DNA of 35,402 nucleotides from an uncultured Muribaculaceae bacterium (GCA_910584525.1 CAJUAT010000025.1:1-35402), one strand, 5' to 3'. Positions 7,566 to 14,921 are shown, counted from the first letter of the stretch. Numbers and translations are program-made. The notes: generated by a model not told the origin, from the letters alone.

Positions 7566-9740
7566 TTAATCTTCATTATCATTAGGGTCGGAGAGGGCAT
7601 TTCTGTCGTCCTGTGCCTTCCCGTTGGTTTGTGCATTGCCGTTGGCCTTGGCATTTTTGTCGGCCGTGCCATCGGGCTTCGTTACTGAATCCTTTTCGTC
7701 GGAAGCGCTTTGGCCGGCGGTTGCGTCCTGGTCGGCTTTCGGTTTTCTCTTCTGCGGACGCCGCTGGCGTCTGGGAGCAGTCGGCTGCCGGCGTGTGTCA
7801 TCGGTAGATGCATCCTGCTTGTCGGCAGCGTCGGTGGAAGCCGAAATGCCGGTCAGATCCACTTTGTCTATGACAGCTGGAAGGTTAGTGCCCTTTCTTT
7901 TTTCAGAGGCATTTTTCCCTGCTTTGGTTGAGGATTCAGGTCTGGTTTCCTGTTTGGCCTTAGGCTTGGAAGTTGTGTCGGCTTTCTGCTTGTCATCAGC
8001 TTTCTGCTTGTCATCAGCTTTCTGCTTCTCTTTTCCCTTCTCTTTGCCCTTATCCTTTACCTTCTCTTTTGTTTTCTTCTTTTTGGGAGAAGGGGTGTCG
8101 GAAGTAGAGTCATCGTCGGATTCCTCGTTGCGGGTGTTGACCTTCTGGCTGTTCTTGGTCTGGCTTGAATTGATGTCGCTTTCTTCCTTGAGGTCGATTT
8201 CGGTTTTGTCGGCGTCGAATACACGGTACTGGAGATAAGCGAGGCTTTCATCGGCCACAATCTTCACGCCGCGGCCATATCTGCGCCGCCATTTGCCATA
8301 GAGGGTAATCAGACCCTTCTTGATATATGCCTCGACGAAAGGATGCACATACATCGTGAATTTCTTGACCTGCAGATGGTTTACGAGGTAGTCGATTTTC
8401 TCTTCGAGCTTGTCGGTGAATAGCAAAGAGCTTTGCACCTGTCCTTTGCCGAAACAAGAGGGACATGTTTCCTCGGTGGTGATATCCAGGGCGGGACGCA
8501 CGCGCTGACGGGTGATCTGCATGAGGCCGAATTTCGACAAGGGGAGGATGTTGTGGCGTGCTCTGTCGTTGGCCATAATCTCCTTCATATGGTCGAAGAG
8601 TTCCTGGCGATGTTCCTGCTTGGCCATATCGATGAAGTCGACGACAATGATACCGCCCATGTCGCGCAGCCGGAGCTGGCGGGCAATCTCGTCGGCAGCC
8701 TTGAGGTTGACGTCCAGCGCATTTGACTCCTGGTCGGGGCTGGCCTTGCTGCGGTTGCCGGAGTTGACATCAATCACGTGAAGGGCTTCGGTGCTCTCGA
8801 TAATCAGATAGGCGCCGCTACGGAAAGATACGGTCTTGCCGAAGCTGCTCTTGATCTGACGGGTGATGTTGAAATGGTCGAAAATCGGAGCGTCCTTCGT
8901 GTAAAGCTTCACGATGTCGTCCTTCTCGGGAGCAATGAGCGCCACATACTTGTGGATTTGCTCATACGATTCCTTGTCGTTGACATGGATGTTCTCGAAG
9001 CTTGGGGCGAAGAGATCGCGGATCATGGAGAGGGTTCTCGAATCTTCCTGATAAACAAGAGCGGGAGATTTCTTGGCCTTCTGCATCTTTGCCAGCGACT
9101 CTTCCCAGCTTTTCACCAGCGTGCGCATCTCGTTGTTGAGTTCGGCCACACGTTTGTTTTCAGCCGAAGTGCGCACAATGACGCTGAATCCTTTGGGCTT
9201 GATGCTGCCGATAAGCTGACGAAGCCTGATTTTCTCTTCCGTGCTCTTGATTTTCTGGGATATCGATATTTTGTTGCCGAAGGGCATCAATACCATGAAT
9301 CTGCCGGTAAGAGATATTTCAGTGGTAAGTCTGGGGCCTTTGGAGGAGATGGGTTCCTTGGCGATCTGCACGAGGAGCTGGTCGCCGGGTTTGACCACAT
9401 CCTGGATAGTGCCCTGTTTGGGAATGTCGGGGTCGAATTTCATTTTAGACACCGACGGTACCTTGCGCTTGTCGTCGAGGGCACTTTTTATCAGCTTGGA
9501 ATAGGAGCTGTACTGGGGTCCCAGGTCGAGATAATGAAGAAAAGCATCCTTTTCGTAACCGACATCCACAAATGCGGCGTTGAGTCCCGGCATAATCTTC
9601 TTGACCTTGGCCAGATAGAGGTCGCCCACGGCATATGCGATGTTGCGGCTTTCTTTCTGGAGGGAGACAAGACGGGAGTCCTCGAGGAGCGCTATCGACA
9701 CTTCCTCGCGATTAACGTCTACTACTAATTCGCTTTTCAT
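7566..9740 (-). CDS. rng: RNase G/E family endoribonuclease with long charged tail
   Basis: Single-strand-specific endoribonuclease for rRNA maturation and mRNA decay. An S1 RNA-binding domain occupies about residues 35-130. The DNase I-like catalytic part has the metal-binding Asp324 (VIDVNSG) and Asp368 (VVDFIDM), matching E. coli RNase E Asp303 and Asp346. The Zn-link is CPSC (Cys426, Cys429). The folded part ends near residue 515. The remaining about 205 residues are disordered, Lys/Asp/Gln/Ala-rich, with three tandem KADDKQ/KADTT units and a second Arg/Lys-rich cluster (PRRQRRPQKRKPK). RNase G-type proteins usually stop near 500 residues, so this tail recalls the scaffold region of RNase E. 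It lies downstream of the COX24-like gene and HU on the same strand. Confidence 0.94.
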   Translation of the reverse strand: MKSELVVDVNREEVSIALLEDSRLVSLQKESRNIAYAVGDLYLAKVKKIMPGLNAAFVDVGYEKDAFLHYLDLGPQYSSYSKLIKSALDDKRKVPSVSKMKFDPDIPKQGTIQDVVKPGDQLLVQIAKEPISSKGPRLTTEISLTGRFMVLMPFGNKISISQKIKSTEEKIRLRQLIGSIKPKGFSVIVRTSAENKRVAELNNEMRTLVKSWEESLAKMQKAKKSPALVYQEDSRTLSMIRDLFAPSFENIHVNDKESYEQIHKYVALIAPEKDDIVKLYTKDAPIFDHFNITRQIKSSFGKTVSFRSGAYLIIESTEALHVIDVNSGNRSKASPDQESNALDVNLKAADEIARQLRLRDMGGIIVVDFIDMAKQEHRQELFDHMKEIMANDRARHNILPLSKFGLMQITRQRVRPALDITTEETCPSCFGKGQVQSSLLFTDKLEEKIDYLVNHLQVKKFTMYVHPFVEAYIKKGLITLYGKWRRRYGRGVKIVADESLAYLQYRVFDADKTEIDLKEESDINSSQTKNSQKVNTRNEESDDDSTSDTPSPKKKKTKEKVKDKGKEKGKEKQKADDKQKADDKQKADTTSKPKAKQETRPESSTKAGKNASEKRKGTNLPAVIDKVDLTGISASTDAADKQDASTDDTRRQPTAPRRQRRPQKRKPKADQDATAGQSASDEKDSVTKPDGTADKNAKANGNAQTNGKAQDDRNALSDPNDNED
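7981..8027 (-). repeat. 18-bp tandem repeat inside the rng tail
   Basis: Two exact copies of an 18-bp unit (GCTTTCTGCTTGTCATCA on the + strand) at 7981-7998 and 7999-8016, plus 11 bases of a third. It encodes the repeated KADDKQ hexapeptide, so copy number changes keep the frame. Replication slippage is the likely origin. Confidence 0.85.
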
Positions 9741-9876
9741 TTTTTATAGATTAGTCCTCCCGGTAATAATAAAGAACAAACAGACTATCCTCCGAAGAGG
9801 GGAAGTCCCGTTCGTTCTCTATTACGCAGAGAGAGACTCTTAGCGTAGTCGGAGAGCCAATGAAACTGGCCTCTTC

Positions 9877-9966
9877 TTACTTCTTCTTGTGACGATTCTT
9901 TCTCAGTCTCTTTTTGCGCTTGTGAGTGGCCATCTTATGGCCTTTTCTCTTTTTTCCGCTTGGCAT
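9877..9966 (-). CDS. COX24/AURKAIP1-like mini ribosomal protein, 29 aa
   Basis: The 30-codon frame reads MPSGKKRKGHKMATHKRKKR then LRKNRHKKK. It is about 60 percent Lys, Arg and His and has the COX24 C-terminal pattern (KRKxHKM..HKRKKRLRKNRHK). The mitochondrial small-subunit protein mS38 (AURKAIP1) and actinobacterial bS22 have a similar basic helix threaded into 16S rRNA. Bacteroidota genomes commonly carry this tiny gene. It sits between HU and rng on the same strand, an arrangement that fits a ribosome/RNA-processing cluster. It is easily missed because of its size. The family assignment rests on the motif; a ribosome-bound role is inferred from the homologues. Confidence 0.82.
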   Translation of the reverse strand: MPSGKKRKGHKMATHKRKKRLRKNRHKKK

Positions 9967-10072
9967 GGTTCTTAATTTTTGGTTTTGTATTCTATTTAAT
10001 AAGTTTTCTTATATCGGGCTTGCTGCCTGAAGATAAACGCTACGGCGAGCCGAGCCCGACGAAGAGTGTATC

Positions 10073-10360
10073 CTACTGTTTGAAGGCGTCGCGGATTTCA
10101 TCCATAAACGCCTGTGCGGCTTTGAAAGAAGGAGCCTTGTGCTCGTCAAGCATTATCGCTGTATTTTTGCTTATATTCCGTGCAATCTTTGCTTTGCGAG
10201 TCTTCAATATAAAACTTCCGAATCCGCGGAGATAAACATTATTGCCTTCTGCGAGCGAGTCCTTCACTGTCTGCATAAATTCTTCTATTACAGTGCTGAC
10301 CGCTGCCTTTTCCAATCCCGTTTTCCTCGAGATTTCCGTGACTAATTCAGCTTTTGTCAT
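10073..10360 (-). CDS. HU/IHF-family DNA-binding protein
   Basis: A small histone-like protein that bends and compacts DNA as a dimer. The N-terminal helices (MTKAELVTEISRKTGLEKAA, then VSTVIEEFMQTVKDSLAEG) and the beta-arm region with the conserved RGFGSF match the HU family. The usual RNPxTG arm tip is ARNISKN here, where the intercalating Pro (family RNP) is replaced by Ile-Ser. Length is 95 residues, normal for HU. It may therefore bend DNA less strongly, or be one of the divergent HU paralogues seen in Bacteroidales. The gene stands upstream of the COX24-like gene and rng. No exact TAnnTTTG box is found in the 205 bases before it. Confidence 0.92.
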   Translation of the reverse strand: MTKAELVTEISRKTGLEKAAVSTVIEEFMQTVKDSLAEGNNVYLRGFGSFILKTRKAKIARNISKNTAIMLDEHKAPSFKAAQAFMDEIRDAFKQ

Positions 10361-10566
10361 AATTATTCAATAAATTTAAATTTATCAACACCTCCGGCGG
10401 CATAAGGTCAAACAAATAATTGCTGCCTGTATAAGAGGCTGATTATCAGCAAAATAAATGCCAATAAGCGGCTCAGCGACGTTGCTGTGCTGCTTTGGCA
10501 GTGCAAATATCGTAAAAAATTTTCAATTATAACCAATCATCGGCCTATTTTCGTTAAAAAAAGTGG

Positions 10567-11163
10567 TCAGCAAACCTCTATGACGCATTCATCGGCATTG
10601 CCGAACCGACCTATGAGTTCCTCATGCATATCAATTGGATATTCTATACAAAGATGGCAAAGGGTGTCGAATGTCTGGGTTATTATTCGGATATCGTCAT
10701 TCTTTACGATACGCATCACGGCATTCAGTTTTTCATAAGGAACCGATACATTCAATCGTCTGAGCTGTCGGAGAGTGATTTTGCCGGCGTCGTCGAGGGC
10801 GAGTCTGGCAGCCTCGCGATATGCCGCGATAAGGCCGGAAGTTCCCAGCTTGATACCGCCGAAATAGCGAACCACTATCACCAGGACGTCCGTGAGTTCA
10901 AGACTGTTGATCTGTCCTAAGATAGGTTTGCCGGCGGTTCCCGACGGCTCTCCATTATCGTTGAGCTGCCACTCCTTACGGTCGGGTCCGAGCATATAGG
11001 CCCAGCATACGTGGCGCGCGTCGTGGTATCTGTTCTGGTATTCCTTGATGATTTCCCTGCATTGTCCGGCATCGGATACCGGAACGGCAAACGACAGGAA
11101 CCGGCTCATCTTCTCCTTATACTGAGATGAGCCGGGTCCTTTAACTGTATAATACTGATCCAT
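10567..11163 (-). CDS. yigZ: YigZ/IMPACT family protein
   Basis: The N-terminal UPF0029/Impact domain (about residues 15-125) carries the family signature NDNGEPSGTAGKPIL followed by VIVVRYFGGIKLGTSGLI. A C-terminal ferredoxin-like segment follows (about 130-198). Eukaryotic IMPACT regulates the kinase GCN2. The bacterial role is not established, although the fold suggests RNA or translation-factor binding. Length (198) is typical. It is the second gene of a two-gene unit: only 12 bases separate its start from the stop of the DJ-1 gene, and no promoter lies between them. Confidence 0.92.
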   Translation of the reverse strand: MDQYYTVKGPGSSQYKEKMSRFLSFAVPVSDAGQCREIIKEYQNRYHDARHVCWAYMLGPDRKEWQLNDNGEPSGTAGKPILGQINSLELTDVLVIVVRYFGGIKLGTSGLIAAYREAARLALDDAGKITLRQLRRLNVSVPYEKLNAVMRIVKNDDIRIITQTFDTLCHLCIEYPIDMHEELIGRFGNADECVIEVC

Positions 11164-11175
11164 TGAAGCAGAATC

Positions 11176-11766
11176 TTATCCGAAGAAATTGTCGATGCTG
11201 TCCTTACCCTTGGGATATAGGAGCATGGCGTTGGCAATAGCCAGCATTTTTTCTTCGCCGGCGGATTGAGCCAGAATTCTCAACGCCCATTTCAGGGCGC
11301 TTGAGGGACCATTTCCGAGCACGAATTTGTCGTCCCACACCACGCGACGGTCAACATATTCGGCGCCTTTCAGCATTTTTTCAAAACCGGGATAGCAGGT
11401 GGCTTTTCTTCCTTTGAGCAGGCCGAGTTGTCCCAGCACCACAGCCGGCGATGCGCATATGGCGGCGATGCGGCCATCTTTGGAGGCAAGCTGGTTTTTC
11501 AGAAGTCCCTGCAGCGGCGCGAACTCATAGAGATTCGATGCCCCGGGCATCCCTCCGGGAAGTATGAGCCATGCCGGATCCTTGAACATCGTATTGTCGT
11601 ACAACACATCTGCCGTGACCACTACGCCATGAGCGCTCTTTACCTGAAGCGACGATGTGATGGAGACTGTCTTGACCGGCATCTCGGCTCTGCGCAACAC
11701 GTCCACCGGTGTCAGCGCCTCCACATCCTCAAACCCCTCCGCCAGAAATACATAACTCTCTTTCAT
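11176..11766 (-). CDS. DJ-1/PfpI family protein
   Basis: A cytoplasmic glutamine-amidotransferase-like fold. The reactive Cys104 in the AAICASPAV nucleophile elbow and Glu16 in GFEDVEALTP match Cys106 and Glu18 of human DJ-1. LILPGGMPGASNL is the conserved loop after the third strand. Family members have been assigned deglycase, glyoxalase III, chaperone and redox-sensor roles, and older annotations call them ThiJ. The sequence does not decide between these. It is first in an operon with yigZ, driven by a perfect Bacteroidota promoter at 11839-11870. Confidence 0.93.
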   Translation of the reverse strand: MKESYVFLAEGFEDVEALTPVDVLRRAEMPVKTVSITSSLQVKSAHGVVVTADVLYDNTMFKDPAWLILPGGMPGASNLYEFAPLQGLLKNQLASKDGRIAAICASPAVVLGQLGLLKGRKATCYPGFEKMLKGAEYVDRRVVWDDKFVLGNGPSSALKWALRILAQSAGEEKMLAIANAMLLYPKGKDSIDNFFG

Positions 11767-11838
11767 AGCATTAATGTTTACTGTGTGTATTATTTGTAGT
11801 TTTAATCACTTTATTTCATTCTTATTGTAAAGAATGTT

Positions 11839-11870
11839 CAAATTTAGTAAATATTTTGAGATAAAACAAA
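11839..11870 (-). promoter_or_regulatory. Bacteroidota-type promoter for DJ-1/yigZ
   Basis: Read on the minus strand, TTTG (11870-11867), a 20-base spacer and TAAATTTG (11846-11839) match the phylum consensus exactly. Transcription would start near 11833 and leave a leader of about 65 bases before the ATG at 11766. The -33 box lies in the T-tract of the preceding terminator. Confidence 0.8.
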
Positions 11871-11897
11871 CATCCCCGAAAAAATTCCGGGAATGTT
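11861..11897 (-). terminator. Rho-independent terminator after the small secreted protein gene
   Basis: On the minus strand, AACATTCCCG pairs with CGGGGATGTT (10 bp, one G-U) around a T-rich loop and is followed by TGTTTTAT. It ends transcription from the gene at 11975-12292 just before the DJ-1 promoter, which it overlaps. Confidence 0.78.
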
Positions 11898-11907
11898 GTG
11901 CAATATT

Positions 11908-11954
11908 ATTTTAAGGAATACGCCCTAATGAACGCTTTCTAAGAATGCGCTCTA
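11908..11954 (+). repeat. Degenerate cluster of the GGAACGCGC repeat
   Basis: 11908-11928 matches the terminal repeat of the 26763-27233 element at 18 of 21 positions (TTTTAAGGAATACGCCCTAA here). Two shorter related units follow head-to-tail: TGAACGCTTTCTAA (11929-11942) and GAATGCGCTCTA (11943-11954). The cluster ends about 20 bases past the stop of the minus-strand gene at 11975, again at a gene 3' end. Confidence 0.5.
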
Positions 11955-11974
11955 TGGGATACATTCAGCAGGGG

Positions 11975-12292
11975 TCAATCGTCATCCCAGTCGTCCCAGT
12001 CGTGATGACGGTAACGGTGCTTGTAATACTCCTTCTGGGCCTTGTAGTATTCCTTGCGGGCCTTGCGGTACTTCTTGTACCTCTTTTTGGCGTGTTTGCG
12101 GTATTTCTTGCCATGATGGCCATACCCGTCGATGATGTAAGTGCGCGGATAATAGTACTGCGGCCGGGAGCCGCCGTTGATAACAATTCCGGCACCGTCG
12201 GTGGTAATCCATGCGTTATATCCGGTCTGTGCCACTCCGGTAAGCGTGCCCAGCATGAAAATCCCCATTATCCACATAGCGATCCTTTTCAT
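11975..12292 (-). CDS. Small secreted His/Tyr/Lys-rich protein
   Basis: I do not recognise a named family. Residues 1-22 are a clear signal peptide (MKRIAMWIMGIFMLGTLTGVAQ), so the product is exported. Residues 23-55 look structured (TTDGAGIVINGGSRPQYYYPRTYIIDGYG). The last 50 residues are very biased: HHGKKYRKHAKKRYKKY, then Lys/Glu/Tyr repeats of the type EYYKxQK/EYYKHRY, ending in an acidic HHDWDDWDDD. The mix of His clusters, Tyr and a terminal Asp block suggests metal, haem or polyanion binding or a cell-envelope coat, but nothing proves it. Frame choice rests on the intact signal peptide and a downstream terminator. The gene appears monocistronic. Confidence 0.72.
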   Translation of the reverse strand: MKRIAMWIMGIFMLGTLTGVAQTGYNAWITTDGAGIVINGGSRPQYYYPRTYIIDGYGHHGKKYRKHAKKRYKKYRKARKEYYKAQKEYYKHRYRHHDWDDWDDD

Positions 12293-12377
12293 AGCAGTGT
12301 CTTTTTAAGTTTGTATCCGTTAACACTCTCTATAGATAAGACAAAAGCCCCGAACATAAGTTTGAGGCTCAAATGCT

Positions 12378-12415
12378 AAAAAAGGTTAAGGCTTACCACG
12401 AGCTGGCGCTCGCGG
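12378..12415 (-). terminator. Possible terminator after folC
   Basis: On the minus strand, CCGCGAGC pairs with GCTCGTGG (12415-12396, one G-U) around a GCCA loop, and a run of six T follows 12 bases later (12383-12378). The distance to the T-run is long for a classical terminator. The stem uses the second copy of a 15-bp sequence also found in the folC 3' end. Confidence 0.4.
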
Positions 12416-12436
12416 CACAGTGACAGCTATGGTGGA

Positions 12437-13729
12437 TTACTGCGGGCTGGCGCTCGCGGCTGTGGCGGAGAGGAAATCGGCCACGATGAAGGTGCTGCCA
12501 CCGATGAAGATGATGTCATGAGGAGCAGCATCGGCAAGAGCGGCATTGTAGGCCTGCGCCACACAGGGATAATCGGTATGGTTCAGCTTGAACCTGTCGG
12601 CGATGGTGGCGAGGCTGTCAATGTCAAGAGCGCGTGGCACGGAAGCCTGTGTGAGATAATAGCGTGCTTCGGTGGGGAAAAGAGGGATGATGCTTTCGAG
12701 ATCCTTGTCGGCGACAAACCCGGCCACGATGCGTAATGTGGCTCCGGGACGCTCTGCCATGAGCCGCCGCAGCTGGCGCATGTTACTCCTGATACCCGCC
12801 TCATTGTGGCCCGTATCGCAGATGGTCAGCGGATGCGAGGACACCTTCATCCATCGTCCCTGCAGACCGGTAGATGCCGTAACGTCGCGGAAGCCGGTAT
12901 CTATGCTGCCGTCGGCGATTGTCACACCTATTCTACGCAGCTCTTCGATAGCCGAAAAGGCAGTGCGTATGTTGTAATGCTGATAGTCGCCCTTTAGCGG
13001 ACATATCTCCTCAAGGCCCGCACAGCGCTCGGAGGTGTCGGCGTCATAGGCTTTTGTCAGCCGGGCCGACAAGGCATCGGCACGCGTCTCAAATACTTTC
13101 TCAACCTCTCCCTCAGCTTCGCCTATCACCACGGGTACCGACGGCTTGATAATCCCTGCCTTCTCTGCGGCTATCTTTGCCGGAGTATCGCCAAGAAACT
13201 GGCGATGGTCGTTGGATATATTGGTTATAACGCACAGCAGCGGATTGATGATGTTGGTGGAATCGAGCCTTCCCCCCATACCTGTCTCTATTACCGCATA
13301 ATCCACCTCTTCATCGGCAAACCAACGGAAAGCCATCATCATGGTCAGCTCGAAAAACGAGGGTTTGTCGGCATAGTTGCAGGCAGCGGCACGCCAGTCA
13401 TCGATAAACTTCTCCACATAAGTCGTGGGAATCATTTTGCCGTTGATGCGTATTCGTTCGCGGAAATCCACCAGATGAGGCGATGTGTACAAAGCTGTCT
13501 TGTATCCTTGAGCCTGAAGCACCGACGCCAGCAGATGGGATACGGATCCTTTGCCGTTGGTGCCGGCGATGTGTATCGATTTGAACCGGTCCTGAGGATT
13601 CCCGAAATGTGAGGCGAGGGCTATGGACCGTTCCAGCCCCGGTTTATAGGCGGCGGCGCCTACTCGTGAAAACATCGGCAGCTGTCGGAACAGCCAGTCA
13701 AGCTTCTCTTTGTATGATGTCGATTCCAA
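12437..13729 (-). CDS. folC: Bifunctional folylpolyglutamate / dihydrofolate synthase
   Basis: ATP-dependent addition of glutamate to dihydropteroate and to reduced folates. The P-loop GTNGKGSV lies at residues 56-63. SPHLVDFRERIRING is the conserved substrate loop, and ITNISNDHRQFLGDTPAKIA-AEKAGI carries the Mg-binding His and the lysine that is carbamylated in this family. A second domain with ICDTGHNEAGI completes the Mur-ligase-like fold. Length (430) is normal. It lies 23 bases after the second chromate-transporter gene on the same strand, so it may be read from the cyd transcript. The last codons and stop (12446-12460) have a 15-bp identical copy 44 bases downstream (12402-12416). Confidence 0.95.
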   Translation of the reverse strand: MESTSYKEKLDWLFRQLPMFSRVGAAAYKPGLERSIALASHFGNPQDRFKSIHIAGTNGKGSVSHLLASVLQAQGYKTALYTSPHLVDFRERIRINGKMIPTTYVEKFIDDWRAAACNYADKPSFFELTMMMAFRWFADEEVDYAVIETGMGGRLDSTNIINPLLCVITNISNDHRQFLGDTPAKIAAEKAGIIKPSVPVVIGEAEGEVEKVFETRADALSARLTKAYDADTSERCAGLEEICPLKGDYQHYNIRTAFSAIEELRRIGVTIADGSIDTGFRDVTASTGLQGRWMKVSSHPLTICDTGHNEAGIRSNMRQLRRLMAERPGATLRIVAGFVADKDLESIIPLFPTEARYYLTQASVPRALDIDSLATIADRFKLNHTDYPCVAQAYNAALADAAPHDIIFIGGSTFIVADFLSATAASASPQ

Positions 13730-13752
13730 AACGTATATCAGTTTATACTATT

Positions 13753-14358
13753 TCAATAATAAAGGCATAGGCCGATGATGCCGGCAAGAATTATGATGAA
13801 TATTGGATGGGCCTTTATTTTTCTGTTTTTCCATTTCACGGGAAACCAAGCGAGGCAGAAAGCACCTGCGCAGATGGCGATGCTTGCCAGCAGCTGCCAA
13901 GTTATGCCGTTGGGGTTGAAATTGGCGGCATTCATGAGCATAATGGCCGCGGAGGCGATAAGTCCTACCACCACGGGACGCAGTCCGGAAAATATGGCCT
14001 TGATGGCACCGCTCTCGGAATGTCGGCGGATGAAATGGGCGGCATTCAGCACGAGGATAAACGAAGGCACGGTCACTGCGAGCGTGCAGAGCACGGAGCC
14101 AAGAATTCCCCAGCCGAACCCTTGCAAGGCAGGATTCACCGTGGCCGGCGCCACATACCCTATGTATGTGGCAGAGTTGATGCCTATCGGGCCCGGTGTC
14201 ATCTGCGATATGGCCACTATGTCGGTGAACATCTGTTCGCTGATCCATCCCGGGTCCACCACAGCCTTCTCCACAAGAGAAAGCATGGCGTAACCTCCGC
14301 CGAAGCCGAAGATGCCTATCTTCAGATAGGCCCATATGAGTTTGAGATATATGCTCAT
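13753..14358 (-). CDS. chrA: Chromate transporter family protein, second half-size subunit
   Basis: A membrane protein of the CHR superfamily, one CHR domain of 201 residues with about six hydrophobic segments. It has the family's N-terminal block FGFGGGYAMLSLVEKAVV, then ISQMTPGPIGINSATYIGY. Short-chain CHR proteins work as pairs with opposite topology, and the partner is directly upstream. The start is ATG 14358, not an in-frame codon further upstream: that ATG overlaps the partner's TGA by four bases, and the upstream residues are not hydrophobic. Family members export chromate or take part in sulfate/anion transport; the substrate cannot be read from sequence. Confidence 0.9.
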   Translation of the reverse strand: MSIYLKLIWAYLKIGIFGFGGGYAMLSLVEKAVVDPGWISEQMFTDIVAISQMTPGPIGINSATYIGYVAPATVNPALQGFGWGILGSVLCTLAVTVPSFILVLNAAHFIRRHSESGAIKAIFSGLRPVVVGLIASAAIMLMNAANFNPNGITWQLLASIAICAGAFCLAWFPVKWKNRKIKAHPIFIIILAGIIGLCLYY

Positions 14359-14921
14359 TGTCTGTGACGCTTTCCGTTCATGTGCCGCGGCCACCACCAT
14401 ATGGCGAAGCCGAAGATGGCTCCAAGCACGATGTAAAGGATAGGGGATGAAACCACACCGAGGTCGAGCGATATCATGAGAGCCACCACACATGGAATCC
14501 ATACCGTGGAGAGGCGCAGACGGGCAGCCTTGGCCGATGTCAGCACCGGAGCTATTATCAACGCCACCACCGCCGGCCGTATGCCCATGAATATGGCGGA
14601 TATCACTCTGTTGTTCTTGATCACATCAGGAGTCAGAAATATTGCAAACACGAGAATGATAAGGAACGAGGGAAGGATAGTGCCAAGGGAAGCTACTATG
14701 GAACCTCTTGTACCACCTATTTTATCGCCGACAGCCGTGGCTATATTTACGGCAAGAATCCCCGGGAGTGACTGCGACACTGCCAGGAGATCCAGAAAAT
14801 CCTCGCGTTCTATCCAGTGGTGGCGGTCCACAATCTCCCTCTCTATGATGGAGATCATGGCCCAGCCGCCGCCGAATGTGAATGCCCCTATCTTAAAAAA
14901 TGTGATAAACAGAGTCCACAT
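14355..14921 (-). CDS. chrA: Chromate transporter family protein, first half-size subunit
   Basis: The 188-residue partner of the preceding subunit. It begins directly with a membrane helix and the CHR block FTFGGGWAMISIIEREIVD, followed by LAVSQSLPGILAVNIATAVG (the family's SQ.LPGP-like region, with PGI in place of PGP). About five to six membrane segments follow, and the tail (RHMNGKRHRQ) is basic. Its stop overlaps the next start by four bases (ATGA), so the pair is translationally coupled. The gene starts only three bases after the cydB stop, which suggests shared transcription with cydAB. Confidence 0.91.
   Translation of the reverse strand: MWTLFITFFKIGAFTFGGGWAMISIIEREIVDRHHWIEREDFLDLLAVSQSLPGILAVNIATAVGDKIGGTRGSIVASLGTILPSFLIILVFAIFLTPDVIKNNRVISAIFMGIRPAVVALIIAPVLTSAKAARLRLSTVWIPCVVALMISLDLGVVSSPILYIVLGAIFGFAIWWWPRHMNGKRHRQ

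Noticed and set aside
7981..8027. Regular repeats that might be a CRISPR array
   Set aside because: They are contiguous 18-bp units in a coding region without spacers.
8778..9728. A 316-codon plus-strand frame opposite rng
   Set aside because: It is the complement of the catalytic domain of RNase G/E, and its composition is atypical for a protein.
9741..9876. A possible small RNA or riboswitch between rng and the COX24-like gene
   Set aside because: Only short stems such as CCTC-TTCG-GAGG are present. No T-run, promoter or known riboswitch core could be recognised.
10361..10566. Promoter or RNA element upstream of HU
   Set aside because: Several one-mismatch TAnnTTTG boxes exist, but none has a -33 partner at proper distance, so none is called.
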